61,582 nt of DNA from Mnemiopsis leidyi. Lineage: Eukaryota; Ctenophora; Tentaculata; Lobata; Bolinopsidae. Positions 20,609 through 34,120 of this stretch are shown piece after piece. Numbering within the stretch: position 1 is the first letter of the stretch; each line of letters begins with the position of its first letter. A program made the position numbers and the translations under genes. The notes below the pieces were generated by a model that was not told where the DNA came from, made no database searches, and was given only the letters and a program-made list of their open reading frames with translations. The stretch lies in NCBI GenBank assembly GCA_000226015.1, contig JH152854.1, forward strand, positions 229,922-291,503, given 5' to 3'.

Positions 20609-23600
20609 ACCGACTTATCTCCTTACCTTAGGACTGAGGACAGATATATCAAGATGTTCCTCTCACGTGAAACAACATATCGAAATGTCTAATAACTTAT
20701 ATCTAGAGAAACCATACTATTCGCGCCACTTAAACTTAGGTACGTTAACTTCATAGATGCTAGAGTCTTGATTATGAATATTTCAAGGTTCAGATATACA
20801 GGTGTACCAGATAGAAGGCTATCAACCCGGCGATAGTGTTACTAATTTGGTGGTGTTAACAAGCGAAGCGTCAGGCAGTGTGGAAAGTCAGTAATATTAG
20901 GGAGGAAATAGAGCAGCTATTACTCTCAATTACTGCAATTCTTAAACCAGAGAACCAGCAATGAGATTTATCATGATTTCAGATCTAAGTTGAAAATGTT
21001 TACTAAATTTGCTTGCATTTTCAACGCTAAGCTGGAACCTACTCCCACTATAAGAGCTTATCAGTCTCATTTATAGCAAAATGTAGATACTGAGATGTGT
21101 TTCACAGATGTAAAGACAGCCAGTCAGTTTAAGTTATTCCAGTATGAGCGGGGACCTGGGCGTGGATGAGTCATGAAATAGTTTTGGGTTACTCAACCCA
21201 CATATATGGTATCGTACAAATCATTGTGACAGGGACGAAATCAAAACTCGCAGTCAGCACTACGCAGTACACTACTACTATTTAAATTAATTGAAAATCT
21301 TTCAAGAGAGATTGAGTAATTCACCTACATCAAATAGCCAAATTAGGTATTTTACAATACTTTATAAATCTTCACTAACTATATTGGAAAGGGTGGAAGC
21401 GATTAGCTACTAACTCATAGTTGACGGTGCAAATAATAAACCAGCTAGTCGGCGACATAAGAATGAGGAATTCAGTGCTCAAAGTAATATTTCGATGGGC
21501 GAGATTTTCGCAATTTTTCTACAACAATTTGCCAATATTTATCCTGAATGTAAGGTTGACAGCAATAGTCGATAGAGATGGTTGGGAATCACTAACACCC
21601 AAGCTCTACAGATTTCGCGGTAACGAGACACCAGATAAGCTGACAAATGCACTGCAGTAAGTCCTAAAGTTAATTGTCACTTCACTTGCTCTAAATTAGA
21701 GGGACAATTATTACTTCTGCTGATAAAGTGATAAGTTTATCGCACCTCTTATGTCCTATTAGCAATGCTTTATAAAGAGGGCTATACGAGAGGGTAATTT
21801 GATTTTCAAATGAGTCAAAAATTAACGATACATAGTATATCACAGTTAACGCGAAATCTCCAATACTAAAGAAGTAACAGGCTTTACGCCTTTACGATTT
21901 GACGCTCCCTTTTCATACAGAAGATGCACGATGAAATGATTAAAAAAATATCATCAATTAACATGGATAGCTTATCCAGGGTTTATGGAATTAAAATCTC
22001 CTATGTGTCAACATAGTTAAATGATTCCTAAAGTAGCTCCTATAGAAATCTCTGCATTACTAGCAAAATGGGTTAAATGTGAAAACCAACTGCGACCACG
22101 AGACTGAGATCAGGTCCCGGGGAGGAAAAAAATCCCACTCACCTTATCTGCAATTCTTAGAGCAGTGATCCTAATTTGCCAGGTATCATTTGGAGGAGTT
22201 TCGAGTACAGCGGCTAGCTGTGGTAAAGATAGGACAACTGGGGGATCTGTAAATTCAATTTGAAATAGGCTAGACATCACACGGAATTTTAATTCAAAGG
22301 AATGGTTTAACAAAAGTTTAAGTACTGACACAACCCGGACTTTTATGGCTTTGCCACATTGGGAATCAAACAAAATGGCTGAAGCTAACCACAAATTGCG
22401 GATCTATGTAAAGCTCAGAAAAGTCAGAATGAACAGATCGTTATCACTCTCACAATTAGACTCCTTTCATCCGCATAGTTGATAAAGTCTAGACACTACC
22501 CGGCTAATTAGTGATTGCAGGTTTTAAAAGTATGATCTCCTAAAAGTTTGAAGAGAAGAATAACTCCATCTTCGAGGAAGAAAAAATTCGCCGCGGAGCC
22601 TCACTTCTCCAGAGTGATGACATGAGCCGGTTCGATCAATAAGAATATTGAACTTAAATTGAAATGCCTTAAAATATTTAGCGACTTTAAAACTTAAAAG
22701 ATCAGATAAATTGCAAGCATCATTTCTCGCAAAATTTCGTGGTTACGTAATATGTTCACGTAATGGGTTCAACTTTAAGTTACTTGAATCTTGGGACTGA
22801 AATCGGTGCTTGGTCCCAGGTTGGTAAATCGTTATGGCAAGTCATGGTGCTAAGTGTCACCGGTTGCCTAAAAGCCTCCAAATCGATCGCCTACATCATC
22901 CTATTATCAACTCTCAATCTAAATTCGACAATTTCAAAGCAGTGGACTTATAATGCTAGCCTATGCAGAGCACGAAATATAAAGTAACACTAACAGAAGC
23001 AACTAACTCATGTAGCTTTAGGTTCAAAAAAGAAACTTTTTGGTGAGCTTCGGTGATCAAATTTAAATATACGGCAAGCGAACCTGGCGGTAACAATTAA
23101 AGGGTCTCTATAGTAATAACTGTCATTACCATGCCATGATCATATAGCATAATTATGACTTTTGAGGGAATTGTGTGGACATTGGGTGAGCACTCCACAA
23201 TAACGATCAAGTGTAGACAGGGTTAATGAGGCGAGAAGGAGACTGATAAGAGCTGCTGCTCAAGTCACATGACCAGATGTAGGTGACCACGTGATTAGCT
23301 GTAGATAGTCACGTGACTTTAGATCTAGAGCTGTACCGTGTTGTACATTCAGATGGGAGCTAATGACGCAGTCTATTCTGTACTGGAGCTACTTAGTAAT
23401 CGTCACCCTGATGCACTGTACCGTTAAATACTTATTGCTGTCGTCATGAACTGTATGAGTAATGAGCAGGTAGTGGTGCAGCCGGCCCCTGCTGCGTGAG
23501 CTCTTCAAGGGGGAAGTCCCCCGCTCTTCATCGTCACTCCAATAATCTCTTTACAACTGTCTCTTTATGCTATATACATGATATATGTATTATGTATTTG

Positions 23601-24532
23601 GAAAAGTCGGGCTACTTTAACTAGCACTAGTGCTATAGCTAATTTTCCAAATTAAGATTTCAAGCAAGGCGCACGAGAACAAAAAGCAAAACTTTGACAA
23701 GAGTTTTGCCAGAAAGAGAAGGAAAACTCGATAGTTGTCATGAAATGCTGAAGAGGCGACATGCAGTTTGACGCAACAAGCTAGAAAGTGAGAAACGATG
23801 ATAAAATTACTCTGCATCCAGAAAATTCCTAATTCCTGCGTGTTTCCAGGATGAAAATATAGAGAACGTCTAATAAAATCAGTAAAATCGTCAAACGTTT
23901 ACATAAATCACTCCTACTTCACAACTGCTAATCGTGGTCGCTGCGATACGCACATAACACAGTTATCAGTATTATTTGTCGGCTTACGGAGCTACATTCT
24001 TTAAATCGCTGGGTACTCGATACTTATATATCAGTAGAGTAAGTTCCGTGGCAAGGCAAGTCAACAGAGTCAATTACACAGTAGAACCTATACCACTGAT
24101 GTTACACTACACAGCGGGACAAACCATCAGCTCGCTGTGTGACTGTAAGTGTTCGGGAGGCAGGGTGTAACTGCAGTAGCAATATCTCGTGTGTTATACT
24201 CTTTGCAATCAACAGTGTGAGATGGTGTACGTGACAAGCCGTCATTAGCGTCAAACAATCGACTTCTTATTCAAGTTCATATGACGTCATTCCCAAGTTT
24301 AACTTTAACCTAAACATTCCACAACCTCACCTTAACGACCCTCATAAAAAAAGGGGAACAACCTGGATTAGAGAGAGAGAGAGAGAGAGAGGGAGCAAAT
24401 TCCAAAGTCTAACTCTTAACTAAAATTTTACAACCTTCAGAACTATACAGTTCATAAGCAGTGGATAATGCCCATTTAAAACGAATTACAGGAACCATCC
24501 CCTTCTCAAGTTTCACCTGTAACCCCCGCCTC
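20609..24532. other. Long gene-free stretch, part 2
   Basis: About 3.9 kb, AT-rich, without supported exons. A (GA)n run lies at 24371-24392. Open frames such as minus 22394-22110 have no domain or splice partners that I can see. Confidence 0.4.
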
Positions 24533-24955
24533 AAACCACACGTACCGGCCCTTTATTAGCAACCAGCGTCAATAACAAACCACACGTACCGGCCCTTTAT
24601 TAGCAACCAGCGTCAATAACAAACCACACGTACCGGCCCTTTATTAGCAACCAGCGTCAATAACAAACCACACGTACCGGCCCTTTATTAGCAACCAGCG
24701 TCAATAACAAACCACACGTTCCGGCCCTTTATTAGCAACCAGCGTTAATAACAAACCACACGTAGACACCTCTAATATTAGCAACCAGCGTCAAGAAGAA
24801 ACAACACGTACAGGCTTCTTCTTAGCAATCAGCGTCAACGTACAGGCTCCTTCTTTGCAATCAGCGTCAACGTACAGGCTCCTTCTTTGCAATCAGCGTC
24901 AATGAAAATCAAACGTATCGGCCCCTAAATAGCAACCAGCGTCAATGACAAACCG
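24533..24955 (+). repeat. Minisatellite with 44-base unit, decaying at one end
   Basis: Five nearly identical copies (starts 24533, 24577, 24621, 24665, 24709) contain CACACGTACCGGCCC and TTATTAGCAACCAGCGTC. They are followed by diverged and shortened copies to about 24955, some only 32 bases. The identical 5' copies indicate recent expansion. There are no unique spacers of constant length, so it is not a CRISPR array. Confidence 0.92.
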
Positions 24956-27900
24956 CAGGTTCATTTGTGATGATGTCAGGAAATTCTTTCTGACAATATT
25001 GTTCGGTAATTCCGGCTTACAATTATGTTGGGTAATTCCTCTTGAACACAACATGATGTGGGCCTTGCAAGAGACGACAAAAATTCCCACAATGAGTCTT
25101 CAGAATTCCATCTGCTCAGAACCTGCAAAGCCAGGCTGCTGGACATTCTTATCACACGGTACGGATGAGCAAGAGCGATTTTCTTCCCCTAACCACGGTT
25201 CAAAAATACGGAAGGGCACAAAGGTATCCGTATACTCTCGACTTTATTGATAACACCGCGGTGGACCTTGCTTCAGAAAACCGCCATCCGGAGACAATAG
25301 TGTTAGCAACTCTAACAATTACACTGTAGTAGTTGAACCTACATATACTACAGTTTGTAGAGATTATGGCAGGCAGGGTAATCGACTAAGAATGGGGGGG
25401 ATTACTGGATCAAAGTTGGTAGTGGTGTAGTAGCACTGTAAGTCATACTGTCAGTCACACTACCTGGAATAACATGACCTGTCGTCCTCTCCTCGGGTCG
25501 GGCGGGCCAGAGGTAGAAAATTTTACAAATTTAAGTCTTGTAAGATTGTCCCTTTTAAATTAGTCCCTGTATCTTAGAGACACCTAACATCTTAGAGACA
25601 CCTAACTTATTCGGGATAATATAGCATTCATTATAACGACCGGGGAAGATGTGGCCCGGGAAAAATATGGCTAAATTGCTCGAAACCTGCCACTTTATCC
25701 CGGTGATAATAAGCATTCGAAACGTGCGATTAAGGATAACAAAATAAGATACAATATAAATTTATAGGTGCTTTATTTCGCCCGTTTCGATAACGAGCAT
25801 GAGTTTTAAAAATAAGACCAATTGACTGATCGCACGTACAATATCCACCGCTCGCTTGCAAATGCTAGTATGTACAATTAGAAACACACAATCAGAGTGA
25901 TCTATCATATCTTCTCAAAAGTTTAAATTAATGTATCGTTACATGACAGCTTGCTCAAAACAGGCCTCGTATTGTCGACTATGATAGCCCTCATAAAATG
26001 TGATTAGAAATAGAATGGCCTGTTGACCAGCTTGCTATGTTTGAGATGAAGATATTATCACTGCAATCATCACTGATATTATCACTGTTCGATACTAGCT
26101 GCTCACTTTAGCTGAAATTAACAATAGTATAAGTGCTGTGGATCACAAAAACGAAAACGCTGAAAAAGAGAAGGAAGACAAAATTCGTGGAATAATCCTT
26201 TTTGCGCCTAGGAGAAATCAAAACTAGAATTCTACTCGATGGAAACTTGATTCAACAGATGGTCGATGTTATAAAACTTATAGATAGGTCTAATTTGATC
26301 TTGCACAAAATCAATGTCCATCCCAATTCAACTTTGACTTCAACAAAAAATTATTGGGACAAAGCGAATTTCTGTACATAGAAGAGTCTACCTCAATATC
26401 TCCAGTATCGTGTGTAGAACAGTCGATATCGATATTACCGCTGTAATAGTCAGAAGCAACAGTTGTTCAGATTTTAAAAAGTGTGATTTCTTTTACAGGT
26501 ATGCTATTTTTATTTTGTACTATCCTGCACTTCAAAAGCACTAAAATTATCCAGTGAAAGCGTTTCGTTAATATTGGGGACGACATGTTAGCTTGTTACA
26601 TGATTTAGTGATTTCACAGATCTGTATCCCAATATTAGATTCAACTGACTAGTTATTAACAAAAAAATGTGTTAACTTTAGACGAGTTTACAGCAGTTTG
26701 TCCTGTTGAACAAAAAGGTGTGTAATGCAATAGCAGATGGATAACAGAGCTACCAAGTGATGCAGATAGTCAAATCGCCAATTCTTTGTTCAAGCTATTC
26801 AAAAGTCAAAATTATGTAAGTAATAAGCTTCCAGTAACTCGAAATTACAGGTCTCATAAATCAAAATTTCAAAACTTTAACGACTTAAAGCGCAACAAAA
26901 TGTCACAATAAACGGGTTGATACCATATCGAAGGCTCTCAGACAACAGTTAGGAGTGAACTTTTTGATGAAAGGAAAAGAGTATTTCCATGGCAACCACT
27001 CCACAACAGTCAATAACAAATGATGTTTCCATACATCAGTGAACAGTCGACATCGTCATCAAATTATTCAAATAACGAGCTGCACAAAAGAGCTGTAAAC
27101 TGTAAAGCTTACTGGAGCGGTATCACCATCGGTGTATCAAGAGTAGCAAGAAGGCATTTAACTCAATGCTCTGTACAGTATTAGCATCACGCGAAGTGAC
27201 GATTATTTAGTTCTCGTGTTGAAGTGGGAGTCGTTCTTGCAGATTGCCACTTATCATGCATCTTCATGAATAAAAGCATGAGTAAATTATCTTCAATCAA
27301 GTCCTGGACGGAGCATGAAATTCACATTCGTGTACTGAGTATCGAATTGCAGCACGGCTTTGAGTTTAATAATTACTGGGTATACTGTTGCCAATAACTA
27401 ATCCACGTTTGATCAGTCAATTCTATTGATAAACTTGGTCATGAAGTGATCGCACAATGGCAATTTACTTTGAGTTAATTAGTTAATTCGATCAATAACT
27501 TAAAATCAACAAGTTGGAGTGTTACCAATAACTTACTAATTAATGATAGCATTTTTCGTTTCTATTATGTGTGCAAACTGCCTATCGATCAAAATGCCAC
27601 AATTCTATGGAAATGGTGCTACATTCAAAAAGAGAAATCAACCAAAGTTGTCTTATATACATTCAACACTTGTTGAAAAAAGCTTTGTCGCCTAATCATT
27701 CTCAACACATAAGTCACATATTTAGCTAACTTCTCCAAGGAGCCCTATCCTAAGCAATTTACGTTAAATATTTTAAATCGTGGTAATCATTCAACCAAGA
27801 TTTTCAAACACTTAGGTCTTGTAATATAAGCGAGAGTAGGTTTGACACTACTCGGACAAAATGCGATAAGATTGAAGATGTTAAACACACGACCCAACGC

Positions 27901-28867
27901 AACATGCAAACGTCTTTTTCTTCTGAAGTCTGAAAGTTGGCCCACTGTGTGCAGCATTGCATAACAAAATCGGATTTTCAGTCACACTGTAACTTTGAAA
28001 GCTAGAATAGAATGGCAATAACGTAAAAGTTGACTTGTCAGATGTCAACAAAACAAAATTTCGATGTGTTGAAAGCCATTTAGAGAAAGCCATTTAGAGG
28101 GCTGAGGACTAGAAAGTTGCAAAAACAAAACTATAACTACTGATATTTAATTTGCCATAGATCTGGTCTTATGGTACAGATGATTTACAAATTAAATAGC
28201 CAGGAATTTCTAACATTTTTCATTCGGCAGAAAATTTCAAGTAACCATAATCAACGAAAGATGAATTCTTATCTTTCAATTTTTTGATAAGTGCTATCAT
28301 ATTTTAATCAAGAAACCGGCTATCGTTATTACTTTGCTTAAAGTCGTTAATAATGCCTCCTAAAAGTAAATACTCTACTTTTCGTTTCAAAACAATCAAC
28401 GTTAACGGAACAAGACTTGCGGCCGCTTTCATTGTGTCAGGCGACCGCTGAATTTCCCGTGTCATGCCATCGCTAATTATTGTTAATACAATTCACGGAA
28501 TGAGGAGTAAAAATACGCAACAGGCAACTCGCATTTCGCAAACCACTAACCAGACGTCATTTCGGTCAATTTCATCGTTCTGCACGTGTTAAACGAGCGA
28601 ATTAATGCAGCCGTTCGATGCAAGATTTGAAAACTGCACGCTGCACGCGCTTAAAGTTTGAACACAATAGCGCGCGTTTCTTTCATTGTTTGTTTCAAAT
28701 ATCTTGAGTCTGCATAACGTCGCCCTTATTGTATTGTATATGCGACCTTTATTCGTACAACGTTCATGTGTTTTTACAAATGGTGTGGATAAGTCGTTAA
28801 TTAAAATTGTCCGGCTGAACATTTAAAATCGTGTTACATTCATCTTTCAATCTAGGTAATCTGTCAT
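24956..28867. other. Long gene-free stretch, part 3
   Basis: About 3.9 kb with no supported gene. The plus open frame 24945-25250 (101 codons) overlaps the minisatellite edge and resembles nothing known. A 17-base CTTAGAGACACCTAAC repeat occurs twice near 25570-25605. Confidence 0.4.
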
Positions 28868-29057
28868 TCAAGACAAATTACTCAATAAAACTTCAGTTTA
28901 AAAGAATTTTGATCGTATCTCTTGATTGATGGTACATCTTGTTGCGATTGTTGCATGNNNNNNNNNNTCAAGACAAATTACTCAATAAAACTTCAGTTTA
29001 AAAGAATTTTGATCGTATCTCTTGATTGATGGTACATCTTGTTGCGATTGTTGCATG
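28868..29057. other. Assembly gap flanked by a perfect 90-base duplication
   Basis: Ten N (28958-28967) lie between 28868-28957 and 28968-29057, which are identical. This is what an assembler leaves when two contigs that really overlap are scaffolded with a fixed-size gap. The true sequence probably has one copy and no gap. Confidence 0.95.
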
Positions 29058-29278
29058 ATTAGAACAAATAATTGAGGCAATCATGTAAACATTGTATAAT
29101 GTGAACTACATTCGTCGGCCGGAGGCAGTTAAGTCTGGTAACACAGCTATTATTGTATTCGTATACATGATTAAGTTTGATAAAGGAGCGTGCGCACGAG
29201 CGTAACGCACGAACGTACACACGACATAAACCTAGTATACACATTCTCCAACCACCCCCTCGATCGTTAACCCTTAGT

Positions 29279-29313
29279 AATGCCTTTTTGCGCCTTCGGC
29301 GCAAAAAGGCATT
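29279..29313. repeat. Perfect GC/T-tract hairpin with a 3-base loop
   Basis: AATGCCTTTTTGCGCC pairs perfectly with its complement across a TTC loop, followed by T-rich sequence. It looks like a bacterial terminator but sits in an animal intergenic region; a small foldback repeat is more likely. Confidence 0.85.
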
Positions 29314-29467
29314 TGACGGGAAAAAATTTTGAGCAGTTTTCCGGAAAATATACTCCAATGATAATTTGAATGACTTGCTGATAAGGTCAAGTTTTATACA
29401 TCAACATGTGTGATATTAGAGCAACCTCGGGACTAAAACATACTGTATTCAGCTAGGGATACGGCAG

Positions 29468-29537
29468 CAACTCTTAGCAACTCTTAGCAACTCTTAGCAA
29501 CTCTTAGCAACTCTTAGCAACTCTTAGCAACTCTTAG
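29468..29537 (+). repeat. Tandem repeat, 10-base unit CAACTCTTAG, 7 copies
   Basis: Seven perfect head-to-tail copies. Confidence 0.95.
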
Positions 29538-32500
29538 GATGATAATTTGATGATAGTGACGGGTCGTGGTACCAGGCGCACCACAAGAAAGCGCGGTTCG
29601 TCAACGACGTGGCAATAGCATCGTTTGTTGCTAAGTCTGTATCAAGAGAGACTCCAAACTACTTACCAGTTTACCGCATTTTCTCGAAGTCCCTTTATCC
29701 AGAAATCAGGAACGGTTCCGAGGCCATGCTGATCTTTCAAGTAAATTTTCACGTGTCAGGTGGACGTTTAGAGTGCTACTGCTAGAATTAAATTTTGCGG
29801 ACCTATTTAGATACCGTGTAGTACTAGAAGAAGTAAAGTACTAGTGCAGCAAAACTTACAGAACGCAAATACACAAAACTATTCAGTAATTAACCGATGT
29901 AAACTTATATAGCCAGCATGTCATGTCGTCTCCAATTATTGCTAAATACCAATCCGTATTTGATGAGATTTGTTTCAAAATAGCTGGCGGGTTGATTTAG
30001 TTATTGGTACCAGCCCACTCATCACCTAATCAGGCATCTATGCCAAGAAAGAAAATCTTGTTAAGATTACTGAACTAGATCAGAATTAACGAACCAATTT
30101 AAATTTTTCATCCAATCCGATATTACAGCGCCGAATTGCAGCTGACATGTGTTACGATAATAAAGGTTTTAGAATTAGTGCATCAAAATTTTACTAAAAA
30201 TTTGAAGTCGCAGTGCATCACCACAACTATATCTATACTGCATGGACACATTATTCCAGCTTCCGCAAGCGCCAAGTTAACTGAGATATGCGAACTTTAA
30301 CGGTGCGGACATGAAGTATAGCCGGGAAGACAGACGCTTGGAAAACTGTTCGGCAGGCGAGACAAAGTAAGAATCTGGTCGGTATTTAGCTGTTATATTT
30401 AGCTGTTAAATAGGGAAAGAGCTACTGATCAGAGGTACCCTTAGTGATGGGCTGGTTGAGGGTGGTGCTATCTCAGTGTGGAAGATTACTAACGACTACT
30501 TGAAGGACCAGCTAAATGGCTCGATTTACCACCCCGCCACTCAACACCAGTGATTGTTTATCTCAACTAATACCCACGGTTTATAGGTTTTATTAATAAT
30601 CATGATCAGTGCTGCAGTTATGTGATACGGATGGGAGAGGAAAAAATTTACCCAAAACATGACACCATTAATAACAGCTTCAAATTTAAACCCTAAAAAG
30701 ATTTCAAATGCTACAAAATAGACTGACCGACTGCCGTATAGCACCTCACAGCTCCCTGTTTACCATGATAAAACCATACTTCTGTAGACGAGAAAAAGCG
30801 GATTGTAAGTGTGGAGTGCTGAGTACCAAGTTGTAATAAATGAGTTTTGCGCTCTACAGCATAGTCTGCCATTTGAGCTATGTCACCAGGAAGTGCTTAT
30901 ACACGTTAAAAAGCCAGAATTCGCCTACATTAGTGCATTGTGAGGATTTTATACTTAAAGCAGTGTGAGAGCGGAGTCTCAGTGTACGTCCTGACTCCTG
31001 CACAGTATGTCGTCATGATCCTGGTAAAGAGTTTCAAGCAAAACAAACTGTCGTCACTCCTCAGTCGATTACAATACAAGAGATGTAAAATAGTGATGAC
31101 ACTGTCCGCCATGTCAAAGTCCAGCACATGCCTATTTGATAAACATCAACATGTAGTCGGTAACCACTTACCAGTCGCTCAAAAGCAAAATTTGATTGAT
31201 TTGCCGACTAGCTTTGCAACCGATCTGTGACAAATAAGACAAGTTATAGAAGTATTATAACTGTACTGCAACTAGGTTGGCGGAAATCTTGCTAATTGTG
31301 ATTAACTTATTTACATCAAATCGGTAAAAATATCACATACCAGTTTGGAATTATACTAGAATAATTTTCATATTTATGTACTACAATTGCTTCTTTACCT
31401 TACTGTTATTTGTACCACAATATAAAAAAGATTTATTGACTATATCATCGGTGTTGAAAGTGAAGCAGTAATGCACAAATAGTAATTCTGACATCGAAAT
31501 TTCAGTATGGATACAATAGAGCAAATTTAAATTAAGTGAGGAAATCTGACAACAAACATGGCTGGCCGACACTATAGAGCTTGATCATCGGAATCCAATG
31601 TATTAACTTTTGCTGTTAAACTTATAAAATTTTGACTGTGAGTAGCAGTAAAAACGTTGTATCGATCTTTGAGTGTTTGACACGTACAAGAATTAAATTT
31701 AACCACCATTTTGACCTGTAACAACAGATCAATCCATGACAGTCTTCCACAAATATAGGAGTAAACCAAAAATCAGATCAGACAAATGACGCTGGTTTAG
31801 ATTGGTCGCGTGACGGAAGTTAAGTTGGAAGAGTGCCAGTATTTTTGCTCCACCAGACTCTGAAGACGTACTTTTAGGCACTATAATAGTAGAAGTAGAA
31901 GCATCGTGTTAAATTAGAGAAGCCCGGGGTGTCCAGCAAACCTTAATTTGTCTCTTTCTTAAATCTAGAGTTTCTGTTTAAACATAAATTTACTGATTAT
32001 TTTATCTTTAGATTAAAGACAATTATGATTTATGTATATATAAAAACTCAGATAAAATTTCCAAAGGGATGAAAAAATCAGATACAATATGCACATTTAG
32101 GGATAGAATATCGGGCACCGATTACAATTATTGATTATGAGTACAGGCAAACAAAAAGACTTGGTTTTATCTTTAAAAACGTAAAATGACGACTCGAAGC
32201 TAGTATTAAATGGAAAACATGCTGCAGGCCGCAATATGACGGCTGTAGAGAAGTGTTTGTTTAACTAACGGAGTGAAGCCGGACGATCTCGTTATTTCAT
32301 CAGTCTAATCTTTTAAAAGTGTGTCGTCCGGCCGGTTAACTTCAAGTTCAACCGTCACAAGTCGCAAAATATTTACCGTAAAAAACTAACAAAGTTAAAC
32401 TTTTCAGTGATAGAAATGAGTCTGAATGGAGATGATTTGATGTACTACAAGTACTGTTAGTTCTATGTTACTGTTATTGTGCTTAAAGTAAAATTAAGTG

Positions 32501-32760
32501 CATCAATAAAGTCAATCTGTCAATAGGGTGAAAATAAGATTTAGCCTTTATCAAGTTCTGTTTAAGAGAAAGCTACACTTTTGACAAAGCAACACTATTT
32601 GAGACGTTACAGCATTCTCATTTCTCATAAAAAGCTCATAAAAATAGCAATATATATGCTTGATATCCGTATCGCTTGTACATTTTGAATTGGATGATGC
32701 GATGTTATTTACGTATCTGGATTCGGTATTTGAACAACGACCATCAAAAATCTTTGTCCC

Positions 32761-32860
32761 GACGGTGCAGAGAGATATATGACGGTGCAGGGAGATATAT
32801 GACGGTGCAGAGAGATATATGACGGTGCAGGGAGATATATGACGGTGCAGGGAGATATAT
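32761..32860 (+). repeat. Tandem repeat, 20-base unit, 5 copies
   Basis: Unit GACGGTGCAGRGAGATATAT, five copies differing only at one A/G position. Confidence 0.95.
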
Positions 32861-34120
32861 GATAATAATATGATACAAAAATTGTGTGAACGTTGGGGTG
32901 CCTTGCTTCTGAATACGCGTCATAAATTTTCCGTAATATATTCTCGATAATGTTTCAGAAATCAGCTCAATAGATTAATTCATTCTGTTCGACGAATCTT
33001 GACTTCAGTCCCTTTTTTATGACCACGTGCTATTTTGGCGACATTCGTTTTGCCCACAAAAATAAATCATTTAAACCATAAACTAGAGCTGACATAAATT
33101 TTGGGATTGCAACTGGCCAAACAAATCAAGACCTGAACTGTTTTATACAATGAGATTCGTATATGGTGCAGCGGGCTGCAATGACATGAGACGCTGCGGC
33201 CTGTGGTCTTGGGCACGATAGAAAGAGGGAGCCAGGAGCAAACCCCCTGAAATTAGGGGTAAGGGGCAAGGTTGGGGTCTAAGATGAACAGCATATATGT
33301 TTAGTTTTGCAGTCTATGTTATTGTACGGCAGCGCGCACCCTCCCGACATTTTATTCTCTATTCGCTTCGAAGGGTCGAACAAAGGCAGACAATCTATGT
33401 TACAGTATGTACCGGAAAACTGAAGTAGCCACTTTAATTCCACACATGATCAATTATCGGATATTAAGATATCAATACAAAACTCGGTTTGGCTGCCCGG
33501 CTTATGAATAACTTTTTTTGTTACTTGAATTTTCTTATGCGAACAATTTACTTACAGTTTTGATATTATTTATTATTATGCAAGAACTGATCAAAGGTGG
33601 AATCAACTTCAACAGACCGCCAAACAGTTTGAGTAACAAAAAGCGGTTGTCGGGTCGTAATTCTTACAATCTTACTCCTTCAAACATTTTAATGTGAACT
33701 ATTTTGTTTAATGATCCTGCAGTTTTCGGTATGGTTTGGTGAGCATGAATGAGATGGGGTAGCTAAAAAGCAAGCACATTCAGAATCTCACCACACGGAT
33801 TGTAGCGCATATAGGCATAGCTGGCCAACATCTCATGATCAGAGTTGTTCGGCGTTTGATGGAACGTTCGATACGATAAAAGATCTCATTTGAACGAGCA
33901 TTGTGACGAGAGAAATGTTTGCTCGCTCTTAAGGCAACATGGTCAAACACAGAGCTTAACGGTAGTGTCAATTGTTCTCTTATAACAAAGCAAACATCAG
34001 TGGACCAAGAGATGCAAGTGCGATAACATTGTCATTGACTAACTATTCGTGGCAGTCTGAAGCTATAGTTTGGTCCTTCTGAAGCTGAAGGTACTATACA
34101 TTGAGATCGTAGCCTAAGCA

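Larger units (their letters stand above)
29058..34120. other. Long gene-free stretch, part 4
   Basis: About 5 kb without a supported gene. It holds the hairpin at 29279-29313, a 10-base repeat at 29468-29537 and a 20-base repeat at 32761-32860, described separately. The 3' end should include the promoter of the membrane-protein gene at 34121; no TATA box is evident. Confidence 0.4.

Noticed and set aside
24533-24955. CRISPR-like array
   Set aside because: Units are contiguous with no unique spacers and lie in animal DNA; it is a minisatellite.
24945-25250. 101-codon plus open frame as a gene
   Set aside because: It starts inside a decayed minisatellite and shows no domain.
29279-29313. Bacterial-type transcription terminator
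   Set aside because: No bacterial gene or contamination signal nearby; animal genes with introns surround the region.
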